A stretch of DNA of 64,000 bases from Acidovorax sp. sic0104 (lineage in GTDB: Bacteria > Pseudomonadota > Gammaproteobacteria > Burkholderiales > Burkholderiaceae_C). Positions 9,672 through 20,096 of this stretch are shown here, in pieces (within the stretch, counting starts at the first letter, position 1; the number at the start of each line of letters is the position of its first letter). The stretch is from assembly GCF_019219095.1 (NCBI RefSeq), contig NZ_JAHUWH010000002.1:248001-312000 (forward strand), in the 5' to 3' direction. The notes below the pieces were generated by a model. The model was not told the DNA's origin. It did not search any database and was given only the letters and a program-made list of their open reading frames with translations. The position numbers and the translations under genes are program-made.

Positions 9672-9995
9672 TCAGACGCGGAAGCTCTCTCCGCATCCGC
9701 AGCGGTCGCGTTCGTTGGGGTTATTGAACCTGAAGCCCTCGTTGAGGCCTTCCCGCACGAAGTCGAGTTCGGTGCCGTCGATATAGGCCAGGCTCTTGGG
9801 GTCGATGAGGACCTTGACGCCGTGGTTCTCGAAAACGATGTCTTCGGGCTCGGTGTCGTCCACATACTCCAGCTTGTAGGCCAGGCCGGAGCACCCTGTC
9901 GTCTTGACGCCCAGGCGCACACCCAACCCCTTGCCCCGGCGGGCAAGGTAGCGGTTCACATGCCGGGCAGCGGCTTCTGTCAGGGTAATGGCCAT
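9672..9995 (-). CDS. iscA: Iron-sulfur cluster assembly protein IscA
   Basis: 107 aa A-type carrier, the same length as E. coli IscA. The three conserved cysteines are in TTGCSGLAY and in the C-terminal RCGCGESF. It delivers clusters or iron to target apoproteins. Starts five bases after iscU, so the two are co-translated. Confidence 0.95.
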   Translation of the reverse strand: MAITLTEAAARHVNRYLARRGKGLGVRLGVKTTGCSGLAYKLEYVDDTEPEDIVFENHGVKVLIDPKSLAYIDGTELDFVREGLNEGFRFNNPNERDRCGCGESFRV

Positions 9996-10000
9996 GGTGC

Positions 10001-10402
10001 TCAGGCTGCGGTGGCTGCAGCCGCGTGTTTGGTCTTGTAGTCCAGCACGGCCGCCTTGATGGCGTCTTCGGCGAGGATGGAGCAGTGCACCTTCACGGGC
10101 GGCAGGGCCAGTTCTTCAGCGATTTCGCTGTTCTTGAGAGCGGCGGCTTCGTCCAGCGTCTTGCCCTTGACCCACTCGGTCACGAGCGACGACGAGGCAA
10201 TCGCAGAGCCGCAGCCGTAGGTCTTGAAACGCGCGTCTTCGATCACGCCGGTGGCAGGGTTCACCTTGATCTGCAGCTTCATCACGTCACCGCAGGCAGG
10301 CGCGCCCACCATTCCGGTGCCCACCGAATCATCACCCTTGTCGAACGAACCCACGTTGCGGGGGTTCTCGTAATGGTCAACCACTTTGTCTGAGTAAGCC
10401 AT
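10001..10402 (-). CDS. iscU: Iron-sulfur cluster scaffold IscU
   Basis: 133 aa scaffold on which clusters are built. Cluster ligands are C in [11 protein letters not shown] in [11 protein letters not shown] and C in [11 protein letters not shown]. The LPPVKVHC stretch is the HscA-recognition motif (LPPVK). C-terminal to the core there is a short Ala-rich tail. Confidence 0.97.
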   Translation of the reverse strand: MAYSDKVVDHYENPRNVGSFDKGDDSVGTGMVGAPACGDVMKLQIKVNPATGVIEDARFKTYGCGSAIASSSLVTEWVKGKTLDEAAALKNSEIAEELALPPVKVHCSILAEDAIKAAVLDYKTKHAAAATAA

Positions 10403-10435
10403 GATGTGTACCTCTTGAATCTTCAGAAATGGGGA

Positions 10436-11656
10436 TCAGTGCGCAGCCCATTGGATGGTGCTGATGTCGATGCCGTCCTTGTACATCTCCCACAGCGGGC
10501 TCAGCTCACGCAGGCGCGCGACGTTCTCACGAATGGTGGAGATCGCGTAGTCGATCTCTTCTTCGGTGGTGAAGCGGCCAATGGTCATGCGCAGGCTGCT
10601 GTGCGCCAGCTCGTCGCTGCGGCCCAGAGCGCGAAGCACGTAGCTGGGCTCCAGGCTGGCGGACGTACAGGCGGAGCCGGACGACACAGCCAGGCCCTTG
10701 ATGCCCATGATGAGCGACTCGCCTTCGACGTAGTTGAAGCTCATGTTCAGGTTCTGGGGCACGCGGCGCTCCATGCTGCCGTTGATGAACACCTGCTCGA
10801 TGTCCTTCAGGCCTTCCAGCAGGCGCTGCTGCAGCGCATGCGCCTTGGCATTGCTTTCGGCCATTTCTTCCTTGGCAATGCGGAAGGCTTCGCCCATGCC
10901 CACGATCTGGTGCGTGGGCAGCGTGCCAGAGCGCATGCCGCGCTCGTGGCCGCCACCGTGCATCTGCGCTTCAAGTCGCACGCGGGGCTTGCGGCGCACG
11001 AACAGCGCGCCGATGCCCTTGGGGCCGTAGGTCTTGTGGGCCGTCATGCTCATCAGGTCGACAGGCAGCGTCGCCATGTCGATGGCGACGCGGCCGGTGG
11101 CCTGGGCAGCATCCACATGGAACAGGATGCCCTTTTCGCGGCACAGCGCGCCGATGGCGGGGATGTCCTGGATCACACCGATCTCGTTGTTCACGAAGAG
11201 TACGCTGATCAGGATGGTGTCGGGGCGGATGGCAGCCTTGAGAGCGTCCATATTGACCAGCCCGTCTTCCTGCACGTCAAGGTAGGTCACCTCGAAGCCC
11301 TGGCGCTCCAGCTCGCGCATGGTGTCCAGCACGGCCTTGTGCTCGGTCTTGAGCGTGATGAGGTGCTTGCCCTTGCCCTTGTAGAACTGGGCTGCGCCTT
11401 TCAGGGCCAGGTTGATGGATTCGGTTGCGCCGCTGGTCCAGACGATCTCGCGCGGGTCGGCGCCGATCAGGTCGGCCACCTGGCCACGGGCATTTTCCAC
11501 CGCCTCTTCCGCCTCCCAGCCCCAGGCATGGCTGCGCGACGCCGCGTTGCCGAAATGCTCGCGCAGCCAGGGGATCATGGCGTCCACCACGCGCGGATCC
11601 ACCGGGGTCGTGGCGCCATAGTCGAGATAGATGGGGAAATGCGGGGTCATGTCCAT
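10436..11656 (-). CDS. iscS: Cysteine desulfurase IscS
   Basis: About 406 aa PLP enzyme that takes sulfur from cysteine and loads it onto IscU. The PLP lysine is in [12 protein letters not shown] and the catalytic cysteine loop in [17 protein letters not shown]; the N-terminal [14 protein letters not shown] is typical. ATG codons at 11656 (MDMTPH) and 11650 (MTPH) are both plausible, and a longer open extension is not conserved. Second gene of the operon after iscR. Confidence 0.96.
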   Translation of the reverse strand: MDMTPHFPIYLDYGATTPVDPRVVDAMIPWLREHFGNAASRSHAWGWEAEEAVENARGQVADLIGADPREIVWTSGATESINLALKGAAQFYKGKGKHLITLKTEHKAVLDTMRELERQGFEVTYLDVQEDGLVNMDALKAAIRPDTILISVLFVNNEIGVIQDIPAIGALCREKGILFHVDAAQATGRVAIDMATLPVDLMSMTAHKTYGPKGIGALFVRRKPRVRLEAQMHGGGHERGMRSGTLPTHQIVGMGEAFRIAKEEMAESNAKAHALQQRLLEGLKDIEQVFINGSMERRVPQNLNMSFNYVEGESLIMGIKGLAVSSGSACTSASLEPSYVLRALGRSDELAHSSLRMTIGRFTTEEEIDYAISTIRENVARLRELSPLWEMYKDGIDISTIQWAAH

Positions 11657-11765
11657 GGCTGGCTCAGTAAAGGTTTCTGGCTGGCAGATTTGCAAGAAGG
11701 AAGGTCGGTGCACAAAAATCGTTCAGGGCGCTGCCGACCCCAGGGCCGGCACGGCGCGCCACCAC

Positions 11766-12302
11766 TCAGGACTTCGCGAAGACGTTGCCCAGAGCAAAAA
11801 CGGAATTCGGGGCGTTCACGCGGATGGGCTTGACCACCGGCGTCGTGGAAATGGCGCGGCGGACCACGGGCTTGTCCTCGATCTGCACGCCCTTGGCGAG
11901 CTGCTCTTCCACCAGCTTTTGCAACGTGACGGAATCAAGGAACTCCACCATGCGCTGGTTCAGCGATGCCCACAACTCGTGCGTCATGCAACGGCCGGCT
12001 TCGCCCAGGCAGTTCTCCTTGCCACCGCACTGTGTGGCGTCGATGGGCTCATCCACAGACACGATGATGTCCGCCACGGTGATATCGCCGGCCTTGCGGG
12101 CCAGGGTGTAACCACCGCCGGGACCACGGGTGGACTCCACCAGTTCATGACGGCGCAGTTTGCCGAACAGCTGCTCGAGGTACGACAAAGAGATTTGCTG
12201 GCGCTGGCTGATCGCGGCCAGGGTGACAGGGCCATTGTTCTGGCGCAGGGCCAGGTCAATCATGGCAGTGACCGCAAAACGGCCTTTGGTTGTGAGACGC
12301 AT
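11766..12302 (-). CDS. iscR: Fe-S cluster-sensing regulator IscR
   Basis: 178 aa Rrf2-family regulator. It has an N-terminal winged helix (MRLTTKGRFAVTAMIDLAL, then SLSYLEQLFGKLRR as the recognition region). The [2Fe-2S] ligands lie in CGGKENCLGEAGRCMTHELW (three Cys and one His). In its holo form it represses its own operon. It is the first gene of iscRSUA; a candidate site lies upstream at 12472-12494. Confidence 0.96.
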   Translation of the reverse strand: MRLTTKGRFAVTAMIDLALRQNNGPVTLAAISQRQQISLSYLEQLFGKLRRHELVESTRGPGGGYTLARKAGDITVADIIVSVDEPIDATQCGGKENCLGEAGRCMTHELWASLNQRMVEFLDSVTLQKLVEEQLAKGVQIEDKPVVRRAISTTPVVKPIRVNAPNSVFALGNVFAKS

Positions 12303-12459
12303 CGCAAGCTCCTTGTGCTAAGGCTTGTTCGTTGTAGAAACCGCCGCCACTGGCTGATGGCCAGTGAGGCACCGTCTCCGCCCCTTCTCCGCGCAGTCGC
12401 CCGTTAAGGCCTGCACGGAGCCCTTCATCGCTGGGCTGTTTTCTTGAGTGTTTTGTGCA

Positions 12460-12494
12460 AGTATAACACAAATCCCTATTGAATTGGTCGGGAT
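12460..12494 (-). promoter_or_regulatory. Putative isc promoter with IscR-type operator
   Basis: Minus-strand TATACT (12460-12465) is a good -10 box for iscR. Overlapping the expected -35 is a 23-base imperfect inverted repeat, ATCCC...GGGAT (12472-12494), containing CCGACC. This broadly resembles type 1 IscR sites. Placement fits autorepression; the match to the consensus is partial. Confidence 0.55.
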
Positions 12495-12554
12495 AAAAAA
12501 CCAACTGGTCGCAATTTGATCAGTGATGTCTTACCCGACTCTTTCAACGCCCGC

Positions 12555-14645
12555 CTACAGGCCCACAGAATCGCCTCCGTGTGCGCCGAATGCCTGGTCC
12601 TTGAGCCTCGTGAGCTGGTCCCTGACCCGGGCTGCTTGCTCGAATTCCAGGTTGCGTGCGTGCTCCAGCATCAGCTTTTCCAGGCGCTTGATCTCGCGCG
12701 CCACGTCCTTTTCGGACATGTCTTCCACCTGTGCCCGGCGCATGGCTTCCTGCTCCAGCCGTTCTGCGTCCTTGCCTGCTTTTTCGCTGTACACGCCGTC
12801 AATCAGGTCTCTTACCCGCTTGACAATGCTGCGCGGAGTGATTCCGTGTTCCTCGTTGTGTGCGATCTGTTTGATGCGGCGTCGTTCCGTCTCGCCCATG
12901 GCTTTTTTCATGGAATCGGTGATCCGGTCGGCATACAGAATGGCCTTGCCGTTCAGGTTGCGCGCCGCGCGGCCTATGGTCTGGATCAGGCTACGCTCAG
13001 CGCGCAAAAAGCCTTCCTTGTCCGCGTCCAGGATGGCGACCAGCGACACTTCCGGAATGTCCAGGCCCTCTCGCAACAGGTTGATGCCCACCAGCACATC
13101 AAACGCGCCCAGGCGCAGGTCGCGGATGATCTCCACCCGCTCGACGGTGTCCACGTCGCTGTGCAGGTAGCGCACCTTCACACCGTTGTCGGTCAGGTAG
13201 TCCGTCAACTGCTCCGCCATGCGCTTGGTCAACGTGGTGATGAGTATGCGTTCGCGCTTTTCTACACGAATGCGTATTTCCTGTAGCACATCATCGACCT
13301 GGTGGGTGGCAGGGCGCACTTCCACCTCGGGGTCCACCAACCCCGTCGGACGCACGACCTGGTCCACGATCTGCCCGGAGTGCGTGCGTTCGTAGTCCGC
13401 TGGCGTGGCCGTGACAAAGATCACCTGCCGCATGCGGTGCTCGAACTCTTCGAACTTGAGCGGGCGGTTATCCAATGCCGAAGGCAGTCGAAAGCCGTAC
13501 TCCACAAGCGTGGTCTTGCGCGAACGGTCACCGCTGTACATGGCGTTGAGCTGGCCGATCATCTGGTGGCTCTCGTCCAGGAACATCAGCGCGTCCTTGG
13601 GCATGTAGTCCGTCAGCGTGCTGGGCGGGTCACCCGGCGCCGAACCCGACAAGTGGCGCGTGTAGTTCTCAATGCCTTTGCAGTGCCCCACTTCGCTGAG
13701 CATCTCCAGATCGAACCGGGTGCGCTGCTCCAGCCGCTGGGCCTCCACCAGCTTGCCGTCGGCCAACAGTTGCTGCAGGCGTTCGGCCAGCTCGAGCTTG
13801 ATCGTTTCCACAGCCGCAAGCACCTTGTCGCGCGGCGTCACGTAGTGGCTGCTGGGGTAGACCGTGAAGCGCGGGATCTTCTGCTTGACCCGCCCCGTGA
13901 GCGGGTCGAACAGCTGCAGGCTCTCCACTTCGTCATCGAAAAGCTCGATGCGGATGGCCAGCTCGGAATGTTCGGCCGGGAACACGTCGATGGTGTCGCC
14001 CCGCACACGGAACTTGCCGCGCGAGAAATCAGCCTCGTTGCGCTGGTACTGCATGCGGATGAGCTGGCCGATCACGTCCCGCTGGCCCAGCTTGTCTCCC
14101 ACGCGCAGCGTCATCACCATGCGGTGGTAGCTCTCGGGCTCGCCAATGCCGTAGATGGCCGAGACGGTGGCCACGATGACCACGTCGCGCCGCTCCATCA
14201 GGCTCTTCGTGCACGACAGCCGCATCTGCTCGATGTGCTCGTTGATCGCGCTGTCTTTCTCGATGAAAAGGTCGCGCTGCGGCACATAGGCTTCGGGTTG
14301 GTAGTAGTCGTAGTAGCTCACGAAGTACTCCACGGCGTTCTTGGGGAAGAACTCGCGGAACTCGCTGTACAGCTGCGCGGCCAGCGTCTTGTTGGGCGCA
14401 AAGATGATGGCCGGGCGCCCCATGCGGGCAATGACGTTGGCCATGGTGAAGGTCTTGCCAGAGCCCGTCACCCCCAAAAGCGTCTGGAACGCCTCGCCAT
14501 CGTTCAGGCCTTCGACCAGCTTGCCGATGGCCTCGGGCTGGTCGCCTGCGGGTGGGTACGGCTGGAACAGTTCGAAGGGTGAATCGGGGAAGCTGACGAA
14601 TTCGCCGTCTTGCTTTTCCGTTATGACCTGTGTGATATCCGGCAT
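12555..14645 (-). CDS. uvrB: Excinuclease ABC subunit B
   Basis: 696 aa damage-verification helicase of nucleotide excision repair. The Walker A motif is in [12 protein letters not shown]; the beta-hairpin region follows ([15 protein letters not shown]). The Walker B-like segment is in [14 protein letters not shown], and helicase motif VI in QTIGRAARN. The C-terminal UVR motif that binds UvrC is at about 650-690 ([18 protein letters not shown]). I start at [11 protein letters not shown]; the open frame continues far upstream over the divergent aminotransferase gene, but that part is antisense noise. Confidence 0.97.
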   Translation of the reverse strand: MPDITQVITEKQDGEFVSFPDSPFELFQPYPPAGDQPEAIGKLVEGLNDGEAFQTLLGVTGSGKTFTMANVIARMGRPAIIFAPNKTLAAQLYSEFREFFPKNAVEYFVSYYDYYQPEAYVPQRDLFIEKDSAINEHIEQMRLSCTKSLMERRDVVIVATVSAIYGIGEPESYHRMVMTLRVGDKLGQRDVIGQLIRMQYQRNEADFSRGKFRVRGDTIDVFPAEHSELAIRIELFDDEVESLQLFDPLTGRVKQKIPRFTVYPSSHYVTPRDKVLAAVETIKLELAERLQQLLADGKLVEAQRLEQRTRFDLEMLSEVGHCKGIENYTRHLSGSAPGDPPSTLTDYMPKDALMFLDESHQMIGQLNAMYSGDRSRKTTLVEYGFRLPSALDNRPLKFEEFEHRMRQVIFVTATPADYERTHSGQIVDQVVRPTGLVDPEVEVRPATHQVDDVLQEIRIRVEKRERILITTLTKRMAEQLTDYLTDNGVKVRYLHSDVDTVERVEIIRDLRLGAFDVLVGINLLREGLDIPEVSLVAILDADKEGFLRAERSLIQTIGRAARNLNGKAILYADRITDSMKKAMGETERRRIKQIAHNEEHGITPRSIVKRVRDLIDGVYSEKAGKDAERLEQEAMRRAQVEDMSEKDVAREIKRLEKLMLEHARNLEFEQAARVRDQLTRLKDQAFGAHGGDSVGL

Positions 14646-14753
14646 GGGTGCAGTCAACGTGGGGTGGGGGCGGGCCGTTAAAATCGGCGGAACCCGGCAC
14701 GGTACACCACGCCCGGATTCCTCGCTACTGACAACCTCTTTCCAAGGATTTTC

Positions 14754-15950
14754 ATGTCTCTGTTCACCGCCGTCGAAATGGCCCCCCGCGACCCGATCCT
14801 GGGTCTGAATGAGCAATTTGCCGCAGACACCAACCCCAACAAGGTCAACCTGGGCGTGGGCGTTTATTTCGACGACAACGGCAAGCTGCCCCTGCTGCAG
14901 TGCGTCCAGGCGGCCGAAAAGACCATGATGTCCGCCCCCACCGCCCGGGGCTACCTGCCCATCGACGGCATCGTGGCCTATGACAACGCCGTCAAGGGCC
15001 TGGTGTTCGGCGCCGACAGCGAACCCGTGAAGTCTGGCCGCGTGGCCACGGTGCAGGCCATCGGCGGCACCGGCGGCCTGAAGATCGGCGCCGACTTCCT
15101 GAAGAAGGTCAGCCCCAATGCCAAGGTGCTGATTTCCGACCCCAGCTGGGAAAACCACCGCGCGCTGTTCACCAACGCCGGCTTCGAAGTCGACACTTAC
15201 GCATACTACGACGCCGAAAAGCGCGGCGTGAACTTCGAAGGCTTCCTGGCCAGCCTGAACGCCGCCGCTGCCGGCACCATCGTCGTGCTGCACGCCTGCT
15301 GCCACAACCCCACAGGCTACGACATCACCCCCGCGCAGTGGGACCAGGTCATCGCCGCCGTCAAGGCCAAGGGCCTGACACCCTTCCTGGACATGGCCTA
15401 CCAGGGCTTCGGCCACGGCATCGCCGAAGACGGCGCCGTGATCGGCAAGTTCGTGGCCGCCGGCCTGACCTTCTTCGTTTCCACCTCGTTCTCCAAGAGC
15501 TTCAGCCTGTACGGCGAGCGCGTGGGCGGCCTGTCGGTGCTGTGCACGGACAAGGAAGAAGCCTCGCGCGTGCTGAGCCAGCTCAAGATCGTGATCCGCA
15601 CCAACTACTCCAACCCGCCCATCCACGGCGGCGCGGTGGTGGCGGCCGTGTTGAACAACCCCGAGCTGCGCGCCCAATGGGAAGGCGAGCTGGCCGAAAT
15701 GCGCGTGCGCATCAAGGCCATGCGCCAGAAACTCGTCGACGGTCTCAAGGCCGCTGGCGTCAAGCAGGACATGAGCTTCATCACCACGCAGATCGGCATG
15801 TTCAGCTACTCGGGCCTCTCCAAGGACCAGATGGTGCGCCTGCGCAATGAGTTCGGCGTGTACGGCACGGATACCGGCCGCATGTGCGTTGCCGCACTGA
15901 ACAGCAAGAACATCGACTACGTCTGCCAGTCGATTGCAAAGGTCGTCTGA
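14754..15950 (+). CDS. Aromatic/aspartate aminotransferase (class I)
   Basis: 398 aa PLP-dependent aminotransferase of the AspC/TyrB subgroup. Features are [16 protein letters not shown] at the N-terminus, [13 protein letters not shown], and the PLP lysine in [18 protein letters not shown] with the phosphate-binding arginine. Such betaproteobacterial enzymes usually act on aromatic amino acids and aspartate, so tyrB is likely, but specificity is not proven. It diverges from uvrB, and its last 17 bases overlap the next gene. Confidence 0.93.
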   Translation: MSLFTAVEMAPRDPILGLNEQFAADTNPNKVNLGVGVYFDDNGKLPLLQCVQAAEKTMMSAPTARGYLPIDGIVAYDNAVKGLVFGADSEPVKSGRVATVQAIGGTGGLKIGADFLKKVSPNAKVLISDPSWENHRALFTNAGFEVDTYAYYDAEKRGVNFEGFLASLNAAAAGTIVVLHACCHNPTGYDITPAQWDQVIAAVKAKGLTPFLDMAYQGFGHGIAEDGAVIGKFVAAGLTFFVSTSFSKSFSLYGERVGGLSVLCTDKEEASRVLSQLKIVIRTNYSNPPIHGGAVVAAVLNNPELRAQWEGELAEMRVRIKAMRQKLVDGLKAAGVKQDMSFITTQIGMFSYSGLSKDQMVRLRNEFGVYGTDTGRMCVAALNSKNIDYVCQSIAKVV

Positions 15951-16551
15951 GCACGATGGTGAAGCGGCGCTCGCGCGCCGCTTCGTGAGCGAAGCGCTCC
16001 AGAACCCGTACAACGCGGCCATTCTGGAGCGTTTGCCGCTTCTGGGCCTGCCCGATGCGTGGCTGGTCGCCGGTTGCCTGTTCCAGACCGTGTGGAACCT
16101 GCATTCCGGCATGGCGCCCACCGCCCGCATCAAGGACTACGACCTGTTCTACTTCGACGCAGCCGACCTGTCGGAAGCTGCGGAACAAGAAGTCCAGGCG
16201 CGCGCCAACGCGCTCTTCGCGGATCTGCCAATCACCGTGGAAGCCAAGAACCAGGCCCGCGTGCACCTGTGGTACGAGCAGTGGTTCGGCTTTCCGTACC
16301 AGGCGCTGCAGTCGGCCCGCGATGGGATCGAGCGGTTTCTGGTGCCGTGCACCTGTGTGGGAGTGCATCCCGGTGAACAGGCCCTCGGGCCGACTCTGTA
16401 TGCACCGTACGGGCTGCAGGAACTGTATGCCGGCATCCTGCGGCCCAATCCGCAGTGCCCGCACCTGCCGCTCTTTCAGGCCAAGGCCGAGAGTTACCGG
16501 AAACGGTGGAACTGGCTGCAGATCCGGGAGATGGCCGGCTCGCCACGCTGA
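15934..16551 (+). CDS. Nucleotidyltransferase-family protein (COG3575-like)
   Basis: 205 aa. GCLFQTVWN, followed by [15 protein letters not shown] with its paired aspartates, fits the nucleotidyltransferase-fold proteins of the COG3575 group. The conserved C-terminal [18 protein letters not shown] is also present. No biological substrate is established for this family. It starts inside the 3' end of the aminotransferase gene (17-base overlap), so the two are probably co-transcribed. Confidence 0.78.
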   Translation: MQRSSEHDGEAALARRFVSEALQNPYNAAILERLPLLGLPDAWLVAGCLFQTVWNLHSGMAPTARIKDYDLFYFDAADLSEAAEQEVQARANALFADLPITVEAKNQARVHLWYEQWFGFPYQALQSARDGIERFLVPCTCVGVHPGEQALGPTLYAPYGLQELYAGILRPNPQCPHLPLFQAKAESYRKRWNWLQIREMAGSPR

Positions 16552-16678
16552 GCGCGGCCGCCCGGGGCAGAGCGCACCCAGGCTGACAAGTCCCCATTTC
16601 AGAGTCTTTTTTGCCTCTGACGCCCAGTCTGCAAGCGCAGAAAGCTATCAAAAAATGAGCAAACTGCCAGCATGGGTG

Positions 16679-17602
16679 TCAACCCCACAGCACCGACCGC
16701 ATCGAAATCGATGCCGACTGATATCCCGTGTTGAAGAAGCGAGGCATCTCGCTGGCCTCCACTGCGCCCGCCGCGTACAGCAGCGGCAGGTAGTGCTCAT
16801 GGGTGGGGTGGGCCTGCTGGGCCACGGTGCCCAGCTTCTGAAAGTGCTGCAACGCGCCCAACTGCCCTTTCTTGATCTGGTCCTGCACCACCGCGTCGAA
16901 CTCGGCGGCCCAATCGTAGGCCTCGTTGGGGGCAGAGCCCCGGCGCGACGCGCGCAGGTTGTGCACGACGTTGCCGCTGCCCACGATCAACACCCCGCGC
17001 TCGCGCAGGGCCCTGAGCTGCTGGCCCAGCGCATAGTGCTCCGCAGGGGCCCGGCTGTAGTCCATCGACAGCTGCAGCACCGGGATGTCCGCCTTGGGGA
17101 ACATGGGCTTGAGCACCGACCAGGTACCGTGGTCCAAGCCCCATTCGCCCTCATCCACGCCCAGCATACCGCCCGTGGCCGGAGATTTGATTTCCCTGGC
17201 CAGGCTGCGCGCCACGGCCGGAGCACCGGGCGCGGGGTACTGCTGGTCGAACAGCGCCTGCGGAAAGCCGCCGAAATCATGGATGGTCCTGGGCTGCGCC
17301 ATCCCCGTGATCTGCCACCCGCCGCGCGTCAGCCAATGGGCCGATACACACAGGATCAGCTGCGGCTGCGCGGCGCGCGCCAGCAGTTCGCCGCCCATCG
17401 CCTGCCAGCTGCGGCGCCATGCGTTGTCCTCGATGGCATTCATCGGACTCCCATGCCCCACGAAAAGCACCGGCATGCGCGGCGACGGCTTGAGCGCCTG
17501 CAGCGCAGGCAAGGTAGCGGCGCTGCTCAGGGATGTCATGGAAAAGGCTCCCGGGAAGGTGGCCAGGCCCGCCAAGGCGGCCATGGAGGTTCTGCGTTGC
17601 AT
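16679..17602 (-). CDS. Class III extradiol dioxygenase, YgiD/DODA family
   Basis: 307 aa. Metal-ligand and active-site segments match the 4,5-DOPA extradiol dioxygenase group: PVLFVGHGSPMNAI, CVSAHW, DFGGFP, DHGTWSVL and GSGNVVHNLR. It probably cleaves a catechol-type ring with a single non-haem metal. Unlike E. coli YgiD, it has an N-terminal extension of about 38 residues starting MQRRTSMAALAGLATFPG, which looks like a twin-arginine-type or other export signal. Convergent with the nucleotidyltransferase gene. Confidence 0.85.
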   Translation of the reverse strand: MQRRTSMAALAGLATFPGAFSMTSLSSAATLPALQALKPSPRMPVLFVGHGSPMNAIEDNAWRRSWQAMGGELLARAAQPQLILCVSAHWLTRGGWQITGMAQPRTIHDFGGFPQALFDQQYPAPGAPAVARSLAREIKSPATGGMLGVDEGEWGLDHGTWSVLKPMFPKADIPVLQLSMDYSRAPAEHYALGQQLRALRERGVLIVGSGNVVHNLRASRRGSAPNEAYDWAAEFDAVVQDQIKKGQLGALQHFQKLGTVAQQAHPTHEHYLPLLYAAGAVEASEMPRFFNTGYQSASISMRSVLWG

Positions 17603-17734
17603 GGATCGGGGAGCGTAACAAATTATGTATAACGCAGGGAGGGAGCGCCCGCCCCCACCAAAGTTCCAAGCGGTTTCGGCTTGGATGTACACCGCCTTCT
17701 CAGCCGAGGCCAGCTTCAACCCACGCCACCGCCG

Positions 17735-18646
17735 ATGACCGCCCCTGCCACCCTCACCATCGCTGCCGCGCCCCAGCCTCTGCGCAACACCCGCCTCCTG
17801 AGCCTGGCGCTCAACCTGCCAGGCCCCGCGGCCCTGATGCGCTGCGCCCGCCTGGGCGCACAGTGCACGAAACTTGAACCGCCGCCCGCGCCCGGCTTGC
17901 CCAGCGCCGACCCCATGGGCATCTACAGCCCGGCGGCTTACGCCACGCTGCATGCCGGCGTGCGCGTGGTGCATGCCCACCTGAAGACGCCCGAGGGGCA
18001 GGCCTCGCTGCACGAAGAGCTTGCGCGCACCGACGTTCTGATCACCTCGTTTCGCCCCTCGGCACTCGCCAAGCTCGGCCTCTCCTGGGAGTCGCTGCAT
18101 GCACGCTACCCGCGCCTGTCTCTCGTGCGCATCGTGGGCGCTGCGGCCGAACGTGCCGAGGAGCCCGGCCACGACCTGACCTACCTGGCCGACGCGGGCC
18201 TGGTGACCGGCACCGAAATGCCCCCCACGCTGTACGCCGACATGGGCGGCGCGCTCATGGCCAGCGAAGCGGTGTTGCAGGCGCTGCTCGAGCGCGCCCA
18301 TACCGGCAGCGGTGTGTGCATCGAAGTCGCCCTGGCCGATGCTGCTGCGTGGCTGGCCCAGCCGCGCGACTGGGGCCTCACCACCCCCCAGGGCGATGTG
18401 GGCGGCAACCACGCAGGCTACCGCGTCTACCCCTGCGCCGACGGCCGCGTGGCCGTGGCCGCGCTGGAGCCCCACTTTGCCGCGAGCCTGTGCGCGGCGG
18501 CAGGCCTGCCCGCCACGGGCGATGCCGAGGTACTGCGCGCCCCCGCCACGCACCAGGCCGTGGCGGCCTTCCTGGCCGGGCAGACGCGTGCCCAGCTCGA
18601 TGCGCTGGCCGCCGCGCAAGACATTCCCCTGCACACCCTGGCCTGA
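17735..18646 (+). CDS. CaiB/BaiF-family CoA-transferase
   Basis: 303 aa, shorter than typical class III CoA-transferases (about 400). LLSLALNLPGPAALMR at the N-terminus, TDVLITSFRPSALAKLGL, and PGHDLTYLADAGL with the predicted catalytic aspartate identify the family. It moves CoA between carboxylic acids; the substrate is unknown. I use the ATG at 17735 (MTAPATL), since an upstream in-frame start adds a non-conserved leader. 17 bases separate it from the following cold-shock/DUF1294 gene. Confidence 0.8.
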   Translation: MTAPATLTIAAAPQPLRNTRLLSLALNLPGPAALMRCARLGAQCTKLEPPPAPGLPSADPMGIYSPAAYATLHAGVRVVHAHLKTPEGQASLHEELARTDVLITSFRPSALAKLGLSWESLHARYPRLSLVRIVGAAAERAEEPGHDLTYLADAGLVTGTEMPPTLYADMGGALMASEAVLQALLERAHTGSGVCIEVALADAAAWLAQPRDWGLTTPQGDVGGNHAGYRVYPCADGRVAVAALEPHFAASLCAAAGLPATGDAEVLRAPATHQAVAAFLAGQTRAQLDALAAAQDIPLHTLA

Positions 18647-18663
18647 CTGGCGGCCTGCAGCCC

Positions 18664-19410
18664 ATGCAAAAACAAGGAACGGTCATCCGCTGGGACGCCA
18701 CACGCGCATTCGGCTTCATCCGTACCCCGGGCACGTCGGCGGATGTGTTCTTTCATGTGCGCGACTTTCGCGGCAGCTCCCAGCCGCGTGAAGGGCTGGC
18801 CGTCGTGTACGAAGAAATCCACGTGGGCGGCAAAGGCCCGCGCGCCATGGCCGTTCAACCGGCGACGGGGGCATCGCCTGCCTTCGCCGGTGTCAGCACG
18901 GCGAGCGCAGCCCCGTCCCGCAGCGGCGCAAATAACGCACCGCGCAACCATCGCAGTGCTCCCGGCAGAGCCCCGCCGCCCAGCCCGCGCAAGCGCCGGC
19001 AGGGCCCGCAAGGCCGGCCTGCGGGCCGTGTCCGGCGCGAGGCCCGTGCGGGCACGGCCTCCGCCTCCTTGGCCCTTGCACTCGTTGCTGGCTGGCTCAT
19101 CTTGCTGGGCTCGGGGATCTGGACGCGCCAGTTGCCACTGGGCTGGACCCTCGCGGCGGTGTTGGCGATCAACCTGGTCACATTCATTGCCTATGCAGCC
19201 GACAAGAGCGCTGCCATCCATGGCCGCTGGCGCACACAGGAAAGCCATCTGCACATGCTCAGCCTGGCGGGCGGCTGGCCGGCCGCATGGCTGGCCCAGC
19301 AGGCCATGCGGCACAAGTCGAGCAAACAGGAATTCCGCGCCGTTTACTGGCTGACCGTGGTGGTGCACTGCGCGGTGCTGGCCGCATGGGTGGCCCGCGT
19401 GGGACGCTAG
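18664..19410 (+). CDS. Cold-shock-domain protein fused to DUF1294 membrane domain
   Basis: 248 aa. Residues 1-65 form a cold-shock OB fold (GTVIRWDATRAFGFIRT, then VFFHVRDF). A basic, low-complexity linker rich in Arg and Pro follows (about 70-140). The C-terminal part is DUF1294, with two or three transmembrane helices and the family signature YAADKSAA...RTQESHLHMLSLAGGW...RHKSSKQEFR. This joins a nucleic-acid-binding domain to a membrane protein; its role is unknown. Start at 18664 gives the cold-shock domain at the N-terminus. Confidence 0.88.
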   Translation: MQKQGTVIRWDATRAFGFIRTPGTSADVFFHVRDFRGSSQPREGLAVVYEEIHVGGKGPRAMAVQPATGASPAFAGVSTASAAPSRSGANNAPRNHRSAPGRAPPPSPRKRRQGPQGRPAGRVRREARAGTASASLALALVAGWLILLGSGIWTRQLPLGWTLAAVLAINLVTFIAYAADKSAAIHGRWRTQESHLHMLSLAGGWPAAWLAQQAMRHKSSKQEFRAVYWLTVVVHCAVLAAWVARVGR

Positions 19411-19628
19411 CCGGACCCGCAGCGCAAGCCACTTGCATGCTTTGCATGGCTTGCACATTGCTACATGAAAAATAGCAAGCAACCGATAACTATCAATCAG
19501 CAGGGACGGTTCCACCCGGCAGACGACGGCACTCGCCGTGCTGACGGCAAGAAGGCCCGCCGACCTACACGGCCCGGCCCCGGCTGGCATTTCAATCGAG
19601 GGCGTTCAAACACCACCGGGAGATGGCC

Positions 19629-20096
19629 ATGAAACCCCTCATTCTCGATTCGTCCATGACCAACATGGGCGGCACCTTCTATCCCACCGGCCATGTATTT
19701 GCGCTGTTCCCCGACGAAGACTGCGTGCGCCAGGCCGCCGCCGCCCTGCAGGCCGCGGGCCACGCCGGAGACGTGGCCTATGCCAGCCCTGAAGTCATCC
19801 TGCAGGACATCGTGCGTACGCTGGGCACGGCGGACGCGCCCTTGCCGTCCGTGGGCGCCGAAGGCGACATGGTCCGTCGCATCGCCGACCTGGCGGGCAC
19901 GGGCCACCATGGCCTGCTGGTGAAGATGGCCGACAAGGACAGTGCCGACACACTGGTATCGGCCATTGCGCCCGAGGGCGCGGTCGCCGCCTTCTACTAT
20001 CGCACCTTCATCATCGAAGACCTGATCACGCCATCGCTCCCCGAGGACCAGCAGTCCGTGCTGGTGGGCACACGCGCCGCGTCGCCCGCGCCCTGA
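19629..20096 (+). CDS. Hypothetical protein, stress-protein-like
   Basis: 155 aa, not recognised at family level. FYPTGHVFALFPDEDCVRQA followed by alternating helices and strands (for example GHHGLLVKMADKDSADTLVSAI) suggests a small ferredoxin-like alpha/beta fold. No signal peptide or membrane segment. GGGAG-type ribosome site GGGAG (19618-19622) favours the second ATG (19629) over the one six bases upstream. It stands alone between unrelated genes. Confidence 0.7.
   Translation: MKPLILDSSMTNMGGTFYPTGHVFALFPDEDCVRQAAAALQAAGHAGDVAYASPEVILQDIVRTLGTADAPLPSVGAEGDMVRRIADLAGTGHHGLLVKMADKDSADTLVSAIAPEGAVAAFYYRTFIIEDLITPSLPEDQQSVLVGTRAASPAP

Noticed and set aside
14646..16133. N-terminal extension of the uvrB frame by nearly 500 codons
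   Set aside because: It runs antisense through the aminotransferase gene; UvrB homology starts at the ATG at 14645.
16636..16662. Further copy of the hairpin repeat after the nucleotidyltransferase gene
   Set aside because: Only GCTATCA-like fragments are seen; the arms do not pair well enough to call a copy.
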